From assembly GCA_013076295.1 (NCBI GenBank), contig RQOL01000699.1, positions 5,518,001-5,582,000 on the forward strand: 64,000 bases of DNA, given 5' to 3'. The stretch comes from Sanderia malayensis (taxonomy: Eukaryota; Cnidaria; Scyphozoa; Semaeostomeae; Pelagiidae). Numbering within the stretch: position 1 is the stretch's first letter; each line of letters starts with the position of its first letter. Under the pieces are notes generated by a model that saw only the letters and a list, made by a program, of their open reading frames with translations, ran no database searches and was not told where the DNA came from. Made by a program: the position numbers and the translations under genes. Positions 1 through 13,955 of this stretch are shown one piece after another.

Positions 1-991
1 CATTTGTATTTTACTTAGTTTCAGTTGTAATAACGTGGATTCATGTGCAATTAGTGTGCAGAAATGTTAATATCACTGAAAACAAGCAAATGCATTTGTA
101 TTTTACTCAGTTGCAGCCGTAATAACGTGGATTCATGTGCAATTAGGGTGCAGTAATGTTAATATCACTGAAAACAAGCAAATTCATGTGCATTTAACTT
201 TGTTTCAGGTGTAATAACGTGGATTCATGTGCAATTTGTGTGCAGTAATGTTAATATCACTGAAAACAAGCAAATGCATTTGTATTTTACTTAGTTTCAG
301 TTGTAATAACGTGGATTCATGTGCAATTAGTGTGCAGTAATGTTAATATCACTGAAAACAAGCAAATGCATTTGTATTTTACTCAGTTGCAGCCGTAATA
401 ACGTGGATTCATGTGCAATTAGGGTGCAGTAATGTTAATATCACTGAAAACAAGCAAATTCATGTGCATTTAACTTTGTTTCAGGTGTAATAACGTGGAT
501 TCATGTGCAATTAGGGTGCAGTAATGTTAATATCACTGAAAAGAAGCAAATGCATGTGCATTTTACTTAGTTTCAGCTGTAATAACGTGGATTCATGTGC
601 AATTAGTGTGCAGTAATGTTATTATCACTGAAAACAAACAAATGCATTTGTATTTTACTTTGTTTCAGCTGTAATAACGTGGATTCATGTCCAATTAGTG
701 TGCAGTAATGTTAATATCACTGAAAGAAAGCAAATGCATGTGTAATTTACTTAGTTTCAGCTGTAATAACGTGGATTCATGTGCAATTAGTGTGCATTAA
801 TGTTAATATCACTGAAAACAAGCAAATGCATGTGTAATTTACTGGGTTTCAGCTGTAATAACTTGGATTCATGTTCAATTAGTGTGGAGTAATGTTAATA
901 TCACTGAAAACAAGCAAATGCATGTGCATTTTACTTAGTTTGAGCTGTAACAACGTGGATGCATGTGCAATTAGTGCACAGTAATGTTAAT

Positions 992-1094
992 ATTCGGCAT
1001 TTTGTGGGCTGCAACCATGGGCAAACTGCACTTCTGGTTGCTGCCAAATCTCACTGCTGATTGTGGGTTTTTCGAATCATTTATGCGCATCCAA
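992..1094. repeat. Non-satellite insert within the satellite, copy 1
   Basis: About 103 bp unlike the 92-bp consensus replaces part of a monomer. It starts TATTCGGCATTTTGTGGGCT and ends just before AAATGCATTTG, where the satellite resumes. A second, slightly shorter copy sits in the same monomer context at 5183-5274. I cannot name the source sequence. Confidence 0.85.
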
Positions 1095-4000
1095 AAATGC
1101 ATTTGTATTTTACTTAGTCTCAGCTGTAATAACGTGGATTCATGTGCAATTATTGTGCAGTAATGTTAATATCACTGAAAACAAGCAAATGTATGTGTAA
1201 TTTACTTAGTTTCAGCTGTAATAACGTGGATTCATGTGCAATTAGTGTGCAGTAATGTTAATATCATTGAAAACAAGCAAATGCATGTGTAATTTAGTTA
1301 GTATCAGCTGAATAACGTGGATTCATGTGCAATTAGTGTGCATTAATGTTAATATCACTGAAAACAAGCAAATGCGAGTGTAATTTACTTAGTTTCAGCT
1401 GTAATAACGTGGATTCATATGCAATTAGTGTGCAGTATTGTTAATATCACTGAAACAAGCAAATGCATTGTATTTTACATAGTTTCAGCTGTAATAACGT
1501 GGATTCATGTGCAATTAGTGTGCAGTAATGTTAATATCACTGAAAACAAGCAAATGCATGTGTATTTTACTTAGTTTCAGCTGTAATAACGTGGATTCAT
1601 GTGCAATTAGTGTGCAGTAATGTTAATATCACTGAAAACAAGCAAATGCATTTGTATTTTACTTAGTTTCAGCTGTAATAACGTGGATTCATGTGCAATT
1701 AGGTGCAGTAATGTTAATATCACTGAAAACAAGCAAATGCATGTGTTTTTACTTAGTTTCAGCTGTAATAACGTGGATTCATGTGCAATTAGTGTGCAGT
1801 AATGTTAATATCACTGAAAACAAGCAAATGCAGTGTAATTTACTTAGCTTCAGCTGTAATAACGTGGATTCATGTGCAATTGGTGTGCAGTAATGTTAAT
1901 ATCACTGAAAACAAGCAAATGCATCTGTATTTTACTTAGTTTCAGCTGTAATAACGTGGATTCATGTGCAATTAGTGTGCAGTAATGTTAATATCACTGA
2001 AAATAAGCAAATGCATGTGTAATTTACTTAGTTTCAGCTGTAATAACGTGGATTCATGTGCAATTAGTGTGCATTAATGTTAATATCACTGAAAACAAGC
2101 AAATGCATGTGTAATTTACTGTTTCAGCTGTAATAACTGGATTCAAGTTCAATTAGTGTGAGTAATGTTAATATCACTGAAAACAAGCAAATGCATGTGC
2201 ATTTTACTTAGTTTGAGCTGTAATAACGTGGATTCATGTGCAATTAGTGTGCAGTAAGTAATTTCACTGAAAACAAGCAAATTCAATTGTATTTTACTTA
2301 GTTTCAGTGTAATAACGTGGATTCATGTGCAATTAGTCTCCAGTAATGTTAATATCACTGAAATCAAGCAAATGCATGTGTATTTTACTTAGTTTCAGCT
2401 GTAATAACGTGGCTTCGTGTGCAATTTGTGTGCAGTAATGTTAATATCACTGAAAACAAGCAAATGCATTTGTATTTTACTTAGTTTCAGTTGTAATAAC
2501 GTGGATTCATGTGCAATTAGTGTGCAGAAATGTTAATATCATTGAAAACAAGCAAAGGCATGTGTAATTTAGTTAGTATCAGCTGTAATAACGTGGATTC
2601 ATGTGCAATTAGTCTCCAGTAATGTTAATATCACTGAAAAGAAGCAAATGCATGTGCATTTTACTTAGTTTCAGCTGTAATAACGTGGTTCATGTGCAAT
2701 TAGTGTGCAGTAATGTTAATATCACTGAAAACAAGCAAATGCATTGTATTTTACTTAGTTTCAGCTGTAATAACGTGCTTCGTGTGCAATTGTGTGCAGT
2801 AATGTTAATATCACTGAAAACAAGCAAATTCATGTGCATTTTACTTAGTTTCAGCTGTAATAACGTGGCTTCGTGTGCAATTTGTTTGCAGTAATGTTAA
2901 TATCACTGGAAACAAGCAAATGCATTTGTATTTTACTTAGTTTCAGTTGTAATAACGTGGATTCATGTGCAATTAGTGTGCAGAAATGTTAATATCATTG
3001 AAAACAAGCAAATGCATGTGTAATTTAGTTAGTTCAGCTGTAATAACGTGGATTCATGTGCAATTAGTGTGCATTAATGTTAATATCACTGAAAACAAGC
3101 AAATGCATGTGTAATTTACTTAGTTTCAGCTGTAATAACGTGGATTCATATGCAATTAGTGTGCAGTATTGTTAATATCACTGAAAACAAGCAAATGCAT
3201 TGTATTTTACATAGTTTCAGCTGTAATAACGTGGATTCATGTGCAATTAGTGTGCAGTAATGTTAATATCACTGAAAACAAGCAAATGCATGTGTATTTT
3301 ACTTAGTTTCAGCTGTAATAACGTGGATTCATGTGCAATTAGTGTGCAATAATGTTAATATCACTGTAAAAAAGCAAATGCATTTGTATTTTACTTAGTT
3401 TCAATTGTAATAACGTGGATTCATGTGCAATTAGGGTGCAGTAATGTTAATATCACTGAAAACAGGCAAATGCATGTGCATTTTACTTAGTTTCAGCTGT
3501 AATAACGTGGATTCATGTGCAATTAGTGTGCAGTAATGTTAATATCACTGAAAACAAGCAAATGCAAGTGTATTTACTTAGTTCCAGCTGTAATAACGTG
3601 GATTCATGTGCAATTAGTGTGCAGTAATGTTAATATCACTGAAAACAAGCAAATGCATTTGTATTTTACTTAGTTTCAGCTGTAATAACGTGGATTCATG
3701 TGCAATTATTGTGCAGTAATGTTAATATCACTGAAAACAAGCAAATGTATGTGTAATTTACTTAGTTTCAGCTGTAATAACGTGGATTCATGTGCAATTA
3801 GTGTGCAGTAATGTTAATATCATTGAAAACAAGCAAATGCATGTGTAATTTAGTTAGTATCAGCTGTAATAACGTGGATTCATGTGCAATTAGGGTGCAG
3901 TAATGTTAATATCCCTGAAAACAGGCAAATGCATGTGCATTTTACTTAGTTTCAGCTGTAATAACGTGGATTCATGTGCAATTAGTGTGGCAGTAATGTT

Positions 4001-5182
4001 AAATCACTGAAAACAAAAATGCAAGTGTAATTTACTTAGTTCCAGCTGTAATAACGTGGATTCATATGCAATTGTGTGCAGTAATGTTAATATCAATGAA
4101 AAAGCAAATGCATTTGTATTTTACTTAGTTTCAGCTGTAATAACGTGGATTCATGTCAATTAGTGTGCAGTAATGTTAATATCACTGAAAAAAGCAAATG
4201 CATGTGTAATTTACTTAGTTTCAGCTGTAATAACGTTGATTCATGTGCAATTTGTGGTGCAGTAATGTTAATATCACTGAAAACAAGCAAATGCATGTGT
4301 AATTTACTTAGTTTCAGCTGTAATAACGTTGGATTCATGTGCAATTTAGTGTGGCAGTTAAATGTTAATATCACTGAGAACAAGCAAATGCATGTGCATT
4401 TACTTAGTTTGAGCTGTAATAACGTGTATTCATGTGCAATTAGTGTGCAGTAAGGTCAATATCACTGAAAACAAGCAAATTCAATTGTATTTTACTTAGT
4501 TTCAGCTGTAATAACGTGGATTCATGTGCAATTAGTGTCCAGTAATGTTAATATCACTGAAACAAGCAAATGCATGTGTATTTTACTTAGTTTCAAGCTG
4601 TAATAACGTGGATTCGTGTGAAATTAGTGTGCAGTAATATTAAAATCACTGAAAACAAGCAAATGCATGTGCATTTTACTTAGTTTCAGCTGTAATAACG
4701 TGGATTCATGTGCAATTAGTGTGCAGTAATGTTAAATTCACTGAAAAAAGCAAATGCATGTGTAAATTTACTTAGTTTCAGCTGTAATAACGTGGATTCA
4801 TGTGCAATTAGTGTGCATTAATGTTAATATCACTGAAACAAGCAAATGCATGTGTATTTACTTAGTTTCAGCTTAATAACGTGGATTCATATGCAATTAG
4901 TGTGCAGTATGTTAATATCACTAAACAAGCAAATGCATTTGTAATTACTTAGTTTCAGCTGTAATAACTGGATTCATGTGCAATTAGTGTGCAGTAATGT
5001 TAATATCACTGAAAACAAGCAAATGCATGTGTAATTACTTAGTTTCAGCTGTAATAACGTGGATTCATGTGCAATTAGTGGCAGTAATTTAATATCACTG
5101 AAAACAAGCAAATGCATGTGTAATTTACTTAGTTTCAGCTGTAATAACGTGGATTCATGGCAATTAGTGTGCAGTAATGTTA

Positions 5183-5274
5183 ATTCGGCATTTGTGGGCT
5201 GCAACTGGGCAAACTGCCTTCTGGTGCTGCCAAATCTCACTGCGATGTGGTTTTCGAATCATTTATGCGCAACC
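5183..5274. repeat. Non-satellite insert within the satellite, copy 2
   Basis: This is the same insert as at 992-1094, with about eleven single-base losses (for example GCAACTGGGC for GCAACCATGGGC). The flanking satellite joins at the same monomer positions. The insert was therefore copied as part of a larger satellite block, about 4.19 kb apart, rather than inserted twice. Confidence 0.85.
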
Positions 5275-8200
5275 AAAAATGCATTTGTATACTTAGTTTC
5301 AGCTGTAATAACGTGGATTCATGTGCAATATTGTGCAGTAATGTTAATATCACTGAAAACAAGCAAATGCATGTGTAATTTACTTAGTTTCAGCTGTAAT
5401 AACGTGGATTCATGTGCAATTAGTGTGCAGTAATGTTAATATCACTGAAAACAAGCAAATGCATGTGTAATTTACTTAGTTTCAGCTGTAATAACGTGGA
5501 TTCATATGCAATTAGTGTGCAGTATTGTTAATATCACTGCAAACAAGCAAATGCATTGTATTTTACATAGTTTCAGCTGTAATAACGTGGATTCATGTGC
5601 AATTAGTGTGCAATAATGTTAATATCACTGAAAACAAGCAAATGCATTTGTATTTTACTTAGTTTCAGTGTAATAACGTGGGATTCATGTGCAATTAGGG
5701 TGCAGTAATGTTAATATCACTGAAAACAAGCAAATGCATGTGTCATTTACTTAGTTTCAGCTGTAATAACGTGGATTCATGTGCAATTAGTGTGCAGTAA
5801 TGTTAATATCACTGAAAACAAGCAAATGCAAGTGTAATTTACTTAGTTTCCAGCTGTAATAACGTGGATTCATATTGCAATTGGTGATGCAGTAATGTTA
5901 ATATCAATGAAAACAAGCAAATGCATTTGTATTTTACTTAGTTTCAGCTGTAATAACGTGGATTCATGTCCAATTAGTTGTGCAGTAATGTTAATATCAC
6001 TGAAAAATAAGCAAATGCATGTGTAATTTACTTAGTTTCAGCTGTAATAACGTGGATTCATGTGCAATTAGTGTGCATTAATGTTAATATCACTGAAAAC
6101 AAGCAAATGCATGTGTAATTTACTGGGTTTCAGCTGTAAATAACTTGGATTCATGTTCAATTAGTGTGGCAGTAATGTTAATATCACTGAAAACAAGCAA
6201 ATGCATGTGATTTACTTAGTTTCAGCTGTAATAACGTGATTCATGTGCAATTAGTGTGCAGTAAGGTCAATTTCACTGAAAACAAGCAAATGCATTGTAT
6301 TTACTTAGTTTCAGTTGTAATAACGTGGATTCATGTGCAATTAGTCTCCAGTAATGTTAATATCACTGAAAACAAGCAAATGCATGTGTATTTTACTTAG
6401 TTTCAGCTGTAATAACGTGGATTCATGTGAAATTAGTGTGCAGTAATGTAATGTCACTGAAAACAAGCAAATGCATGTGCATTTTACTTAGTTTCAACTG
6501 TAATAACGTGATTCATGTGCAATTAGTGTGCAGTAATGTTTAATATCATGAAAAACAGCAAAGGCATGTGTAATTTAGTTAGTTCAGCTGTAATAACGTG
6601 GATTCATGTGCAATTAGTGTGCAGTAATGTTAATATCACTGAAAACAAGCAAATGCATGTGTAATTTACTTAGTTTCAGCTGTAATAACGTGGATTCATA
6701 TGCAATTAGTGTGCAGTAATGTTAATATCACTGAAAACAAGCAAATGCATTTGTATTTACTTAGTTTCAGCTGTAATAACATGGATTCATGTGCAATTAG
6801 TGTGCAGTAATGTTAATATCACTGAAAACAAGCAAATGCATTGTAATTTACTTAGTTTCAGCTGAATAACGTGGATTCATGTGCAATTAGTGTGCAGTAA
6901 TGTTAATATCACTGAAAACAAGCAAATGCATGTGTAATTTACTTAGTTTCAGCTGTAATAACGTGGATTCATGTGCAATTTGTGTGCAGTAATGTTAATA
7001 TCACTGAAAACAAGCAAATGCATGTGAAATTTACTTAGTTTCACCTGTAATAACGTGGATTCATGTCAATTAGTGTGCAGTAATGTTAATATCACTGAAA
7101 ACAAGCAAATGAATGTGTAATTTACTTAGTTTCAGCTGTAATAACGTGGATTCATGTGCAATTAGTGTCAGTAATGTTAATATCACTGAAACAAGCAAAT
7201 GCATGTGTAATTTACTTAGTTTCAGCTGTAGTAACGTGGATTCATGTGCAATTAGTGTGCAGTAATGTTAATATCACTGAAAACAAGCAAATGCATGTGT
7301 AATTTACTTAGTTTCAACTGTCAATAACGTGGATTCATATGTGCAATTTGTTGCAGTAATGTTAATATCACTGAAAACAAGCAAATGCATTTGTATTTTA
7401 CTTAGTTTCAGCTGTAATAACGTGGATTCATGTGAAATTACTGTGCAGTAATGTTAATATCACTGAAAAACAAGCAAATGCATGTGTATTTACTTAGTTT
7501 CAGCTGTAATAACGTGGATTCATGTGCAATTAGTGTGCATAATGTTAATATCACTGAAAACAAGCAAATGCATTTGTATTTTACTTAGTTTCAGTTGTAA
7601 TAACGTGGATTCATGTGCAATTAGGGTGCAGTAATGTTAATATCACTGAAAACAAGCAAATGCATGTGATTTACTTAGTTTCAGCTGTAATAACGTGATT
7701 CATGTGCAATTAGTGTGCAGTAATGTTAATATCACTGAAAACAAGCAAATGCATGTGTAATTTACTTAGTTTCATCTGTAATAACGTGGATTCATATGCA
7801 ATTGAGTGTGCAGTAATGTTAATATCACTGAAAACAAGCAAATGCATTTGTATTTTACTTGGTTTCAGCTGTAATAACGTGGATTCATGTCCAATTAGTG
7901 TGCAGTAATGTTAATATCACTGAAAACAAGCAAATTCAATTGTATTTTACTTAGTTTCAGCTGTAATAACGTGGATTCGTGTGAAATTAGTGTGCAGTAA
8001 TATTAATATCACTGAAAACAAGCAAATGCATGTGTATTTACTTAGTTTCAGCTGTCAAACGTGGATTCATGTGCAATTAGTGTGCAGTAATGTTAATATC
8101 ACAGAAACCAAGCAAATGCATTTGTATTTTACTTAGTTTTAGCTGTAACAACGTGGATTCATGTGCAATTTGTATGCAGTAATGTTAATATCACTGAAAA

Positions 8201-11200
8201 CAAGCAAATGCATGTGTAATTTACTTAGTTTCAGCTGTAATAACGTGGATTCATGTGCAATTTGGGTGCAGTAATGTTAATATCACTGAAAACAAGCAAA
8301 TGCATGTGCATTTTAATTAGTTTCAGCTGTAACAACGTGGATTCATGTGCAATTAGTGTGCAGTAATGTTATTATCACTGAAAACAAACAAATGCATTTG
8401 TATTTTACTTTGTTTCAGCTGTAATAACGTGGATTCATGTGCAATTAGTGTGCAGTAATGTTAATATCACTGGAAACAAGCAAATGCATGTGTATTTTAC
8501 TTAGTTTCAGCTGTAATAATGTGGATTCATGTGCAATTAGTGTGCAATAATGTTAATATCACTGAAAACAAGCAAATGCATTTGTATTTTACTTAGTTTC
8601 AGTTGTAATAACGTGGATTCATGTGCAATTAGGGTGCAGTAATGTTAATATCACTGAAAACAGGCAAATGAATGTGCATTTTACTTAGTTTCAGCTGTAA
8701 TAACGTGGATTCATGTGCAATTAGTGTGCAGTAATGTTAATATCACTGAAAACAAGCAAATGCAAGTGTAATTTACTTAGTTCCAGCTGTAATAACGTGG
8801 ATTCATATGCAATTGGTGTGCAGTAATGTTAATATCAATGAAAACAAGCAAATGCGTTTGTATTTTACTTAGTTTCAGCTGTAATAACGTGGATTCATGT
8901 GCAATTAGTGTGCATTAATGTTAATATCACTGAAAACAAGCAAATGCATGTGTAATTTACTGGGTTTCAGCTGTAATAACTTGGATTCATGTTCAATTAG
9001 TGTGGAGTAATGTTAATATCACTGAAAACAAGCAAATGCATGTGCATTTTACTTAGTTTGAGCTGTAATAACGTGTATTTATGTGCAATTAGTGTGCAGT
9101 AAGGTCAATTTCACTGAAAACAAGCAAATTCAATTGTATTTTACTTAGTTTCAGTTGTAATAACGTGGATTCATGTGCAATTAGTCTCCAGTAATGTTAA
9201 TATCACTGAAATCAAGCAAATGCATGTGTATTTTACTTAGTTTCAGCTGTAATAACGTGGATTCGTGTGAAATTAGTGTGCAGTAATATTAATGTCACTG
9301 AAAACAAGCAAATGCATGTGCATTTTACTTAGTTTCAACTGTCATAACGTGATTCATGTGCAATTAGTGTGCAGTAATGTTAATGTCATTGAAAACAAGC
9401 AAAGGCATGTGTAATTTAGTTAGTATCAGCTGTAATAACGTGGATTCATGTGCAATTAGTGTGCATTAATGTTAATATCACTGAAAACAAGCAAATGCAT
9501 GTGTAATTTACTTAGTTTCAGCTGTAATAACGTGGATTCATATGCAATTAGTGTGCAGTATTGTTAATATCACTGAAAACAAGCAAATGCATTTGTATCT
9601 TACTTAGTTTCAGCTGTAATAACATGGATTCATGTGCAATTAGTGTGCAGTAATGTTAATATCACTGAAAACAAGCAAATGCATCTGTAATTTACTTAGT
9701 TTCAGCTGCAATAACGTGGATTCATGTGCAATTAGTGTGCAGTAATTTTAATTTCACTGAAAACAAGCAAATGCATGTGTAATTTACTTAGTTTCAGCTG
9801 TAATAACGTGGATTCATATGCAATTTGTGTGCAGTAATGTTAATATCACTGAAAACAAGCAAATGCATTTGAATTTTACTTAGTTTCAGCTGTAATAACG
9901 TGGATTCATGTCCAATTAGTGTGCAGTAATGTTAATATCACTGAAAATAAGCAAATGAATGTGTAATATACTTAGTTTCAGCTGTAATAACGTGGATTCA
10001 TGTGCAATTAGTGTACAGTAATGTTAATATCATTGAAAACAAGCAAATGCATGTGCAATTTACTTAGTTTCAGTTGTAGTAACGTGGATTCATGTGCAAT
10101 TAGTGTGCATTAATGTTAATTTCACTGAAAACAAGCAAATGCATGTGTAATTTACTTAGTTTCAACTGTAATAACGTGGATTCATATGTAATTTGTATGC
10201 AGTAATGTTAATATCACTGAAAACAAGCAAATGCATTTGTATTTTACTTAGTTTCAGCTGTAATAACGTGGATTCATGTGAAATTACTGTGCAGTAATGT
10301 TAATATCACTGAAAACAAGCAAATGCATGTGTATTTTACTTAGTTTCAGCTGTAATAACGTGGATTCATGTGCAATTAGTGTGCAATAATGTTAATATCA
10401 CTGAAAACAAGCAAATGCATTTGTATTTTACTTAGTTTCAGTTGTAATAACGTGGATTCATGTGCAATTAGGGTGCAGTAATGTTAATATCACTGAAAAC
10501 AAGCAAATGCATGTGCATTTTACTTAGTTTCAGCTGTAATAACGTAGATTCATGTGCAATTAGTGTGCAGTAATGTTAATATCACTGAAAACAAGCAAAT
10601 GCATGTGTAATTTACTTAGTTTCATCTGTAATAACGTGGATTTATATGCAATTGGTGTGCAGTAATGTTAATATCAATGAAAACAAGCAAATCCATTTGT
10701 ATTTTACTTGGTTTCAGCTGTAATAACGTGGATTCATGTCCAATTAGTGTGCAGTAATGTTAATATCACTGAAAATAAGCAAATGCATGTGTAATTTACT
10801 TAGTTTCAGCTGTAATAACGTGGATTCATGTGCAACTAGTGTGCAGTAATGTTAATATCATTGAAAACAAGCAAATGCATGTGTAATCTACTTAGTTTCA
10901 GCTGTAATAACGTGGATTCATGTGCAATTAGAGTGCATTAATGTTAATATCACTGAAAACAAGCAAATGCATGTGTAATTTACTTGGTTTCAGCTGTAAT
11001 AACGTGGATTCATGTACAATTAGTGTGGAGTAATGTTAATATCACTGAAAAAAAGCAAATGCATGTGCATTTTACTTAGTTTGAGCTGTAATAACGTGTA
11101 TTCATGTGCAATTAGTGTGCAGTAAGGTCAATTTCACTGAAAACAAGCAAATTCAATTGTATTTTACTTAGTTTCAGCTGTAATAACGTGGATTCATGTG

Positions 11201-13102
11201 CAATTAGTCTCCAGTAATGTTAATATCACTGAAAACAAGCAAATGTATGTGTATTTTACTTAGTTTCAGCTGTAATAACATGGATTCGTGTGAAATTAGT
11301 GTGCAGTAATATTAATATCACTGAAAACAAGCAAATGCATGTGCATTTTACTTAGTTTCAACTGTCATAACGTGGATTCATGTGCTATTAGTGTGCAGTA
11401 ATGTTAATATCACAGAAACCAAGCAAATGCATTTGTATTTTACTTAGTTTTAGCTGTAACAACGTGGATTCATGTGCAATTTGTATGCAGTAATGTTAAT
11501 ATCACTGAAAACAAGCAAATGCATGTGTAATTTACTTAGTTTCAGCTGTAATAACGTGGATTCATGTGCAATTTGGGTGCAGTAATGTTAATATCACTGA
11601 AAACAAGCAAATGCATGTGCATTTTAATTAGTTTCAGCTGTAACAACGTGGATTCATGTGCAATTAGTGTGCAGTAATGTTATTATCACTGAAAACAAAC
11701 AAATGCATTTGTATTTTACTTTGTTTCAGCTGTAATAACGTGGATTCATGTGCAATTAGTGTGCAGTAATGTTAATATCACTGGAAACAAGCAAATGCAG
11801 GTGTTTTTTACTTAGTTTCGGCTGTAACAACGTGGATGCATGTGCAATTAGTGTGCAGTAATGTTAATATCACTGAAAACAAGCAAATGCATTTGTATTT
11901 TACTTAGTTTCAGCTGTAATAACGTGGATTCATGTGCAATAATTGTGCAGTAATGTTAATATCACTGAAAACAAGCAAATGTATGTGTAATTTACTTAGT
12001 TTCAGCTGTAATAACGTGATTCATATGCAATTAGTGTGCAGTATTGTTAATATCACTGAAAACAAGCAAATGCATTTGTATTTTACTTAGTTTCAGCTGC
12101 AATAACGTGGATTCATGTGCAATTAGTGTGCAGTAATGTTAATATCACTGAAAACAAGCAAATGCATCTGTAATTTACTTAGTTTCAGCTGTAATAACGT
12201 GGATTCATGTGCAATTAGTGTACAGTAATTTTAATTTCACTGAAAACAAGCAAATGCATGTGTAATTTACTTAGTTTCAGCTGTAATAACGTGGATTCAT
12301 ATGCAATTAGTGTGCAGTAGTGTTAATATCACTGAAAACAAGCAAATGCATTTGTATTTTACTTAGTTTCAGCTGTAATAACGTGGATTCATGTGCAATT
12401 AGTGTGCAGTAATGTTAATATCACTGAAAACAAGCAAATGCATCTGTAATTTACTTAGTTTCATCTGTAATAACGTGGATTCATGTGCAATTAGTGTGCA
12501 GTAATTTTAATTTCACTGAAAACAAGCAAATGCATGTGTAATTTACTTAGTTTCAGTTGTAATAACGTGGGTTCATGTGCAATTAGTGTGCAGTAATGTT
12601 AATTTCACTGAAAACAAGCAAATGCATGTGTATTTTACTTAGTTACAGCTGTAATAACGTGGATTCACGTGCAATTAGTGTCCAGTAATGTTAATATCAT
12701 TGAAAGAAGAAATGCATTTGTATTTACTTGTTTCAGTTGTAATAACGTGGATTCATGTGCAATTAGGGTGCAGTAATGTTAATATCACTGAAAAAAATCA
12801 AATGCATGTGTATTTTACTTAGTTTCAGCTGTAATAACGTGGATTCATGTGCAATTAGTGTGCAGTAATGTTAATTTCACTGAAAACAAGCAAATGCATG
12901 TGTATTTTACTTAGTTTCAGCTGTAATAACGTGGATTCATGTGCAATTAGTGTGCAGTAATGTTAATATCATGGAAAACAAACAAATGCATGTGTAATTT
13001 ACTTAGTTTCAGCTGTAATAACGTGGATTCATATGCAATTAGTGTGCAGTAATGTTAATATCACTGAAAACAAGCAAATGCATTTGTATTTTACTTAGTT
13101 TC

Positions 13103-13148
13103 ACTGCACATTAATTGCACATGAATCCACGTTATTACAGCTGAAACT
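13103..13148 (-). repeat. Inverted satellite piece closing the array
   Basis: The last forward monomer stops at TTTACTTAGTTTC. The next 46 bases are the reverse complement of the monomer part running from AGTTTCAGCTG to the GTGCAGT box. The flipped segment is bounded by AGTTTC on one side and GAAACT on the other, so the array ends in a small inversion rather than a plain break. Confidence 0.85.
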
Positions 13149-13599
13149 CCCCTTGAATAAGCCCCCATTCGAGGGAGGCATTGCAGAATACTAGCTTATT
13201 TGGAACAAGCCCCCACGCGGTAACAATTCATATTGATCACAACTATATTGATAACTATATTACATCTTTGACTGATGACAAACAAGGATAGACAAACGCG
13301 AGCTCCGCCGTTAGATGTTCACGCAGCACCATTGAAGGACAATGCCAAACCTTAAGATAAGCCCCCCCTCGAATAAGCCTTCCCCTCGAATAAGGCCAAA
13401 AATCCATTTTTACAAATAACACCCCGGGGCATACTCAAGGATTTTCGGTATGATAGTTAACAGACTTTCATTATTGGCTCAAATTCTTGGTTTCTAACAG
13501 AAAATACGTTTCTCTCAACCATCCTCTGTCTCAAAAAAATTTATAAAAGTATACCCTTCGTAAAGGTGACAAAATAACCCGGGAAATTCATACCACAAT
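13149..13599. other. Unassigned spacer with GAATAAGCCCC motifs
   Basis: No coding signal was found. Short motifs of the form GAATAAGCC plus C-runs occur near 13154, 13370 and 13390, and a related form (GGAACAAGCCCCC) lies near 13201. They look like debris of an interspersed repeat, but I see no boundaries or target duplications. Confidence 0.4.
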
Positions 13600-13955
13600 T
13601 GAGCATTGAAATTTGAAAGAACTTCGATTGAACATTGAAATTTGAAAGAATTTCGAAGCTTTGAATCAATGAAGTGTTTGAACATTGAATGAACTTTTGA
13701 ACATTGAATGAAAGTTTTTGAACATTGAATGAAAGTTTTTGAACATTGAATGAAAGTTTTTGAACATTGAATGAAAGTTTTTGAACATTGAATGAAAGTT
13801 TTTTAACATTGAATGAAAGTTTTTGAACATTGAATGAACGATTTTGAACATTGAATGAACGATTTGGAACATTGAATGAAAGTTTTGAACATTGAATGAA
13901 AGTTTTTGAACATTGAATGAAAGTTTAGAACATTGAATGAAAGTTTTTGAATAAT
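13600..13955. repeat. 21-bp minisatellite
   Basis: Units of the form GAACATTGAATGAAAGTTTTT repeat with a period of 21 bp, for example from 13700 to 13721. There are about 15 units. The first few have altered spacing and include GAAATTTGAAAGAA variants. Because 21 is a multiple of three, the minus strand stays open and would read as a heptad containing SMFKNFH. That is a property of the repeat and not evidence of a gene. Confidence 0.9.

Larger units (their letters stand above)
1..13102 (+). repeat. 92-bp satellite array, about 140 monomers
   Basis: The whole stretch is a head-to-tail tandem repeat of about 92 bp. Landmarks recur in every monomer in fixed order: AATGTTAATATCACTGAAAA, AAGCAAATGCAT, a variable T-rich part, TTTCAGCTGTAATAACGTGG, and ATTCATGTGCAATTAGTGTG. 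The consensus is A+T-rich. Monomer variants recur in the same order at long distance. A block of variants near 8101-8490 recurs at 11412-11800, a shift of about 3311 bp or 36 monomers, so there is higher-order structure. Open frames inside the array are fortuitous, because 92 is not a multiple of three and frames only re-phase every three monomers. I see no gene here. A centromeric or pericentromeric role is possible but is not shown by the sequence. Confidence 0.97.

Noticed and set aside
1620..7908. Many 60-120 codon open frames in the satellite on both strands
   Set aside because: They all translate the same monomer in rotating frames and end at monomer stops. There are no introns, no domains and no start context.
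1..13102. Regular direct repeats that could suggest a CRISPR array
   Set aside because: The repeats are contiguous 92-bp monomers with no unique spacers, and the context is eukaryotic.
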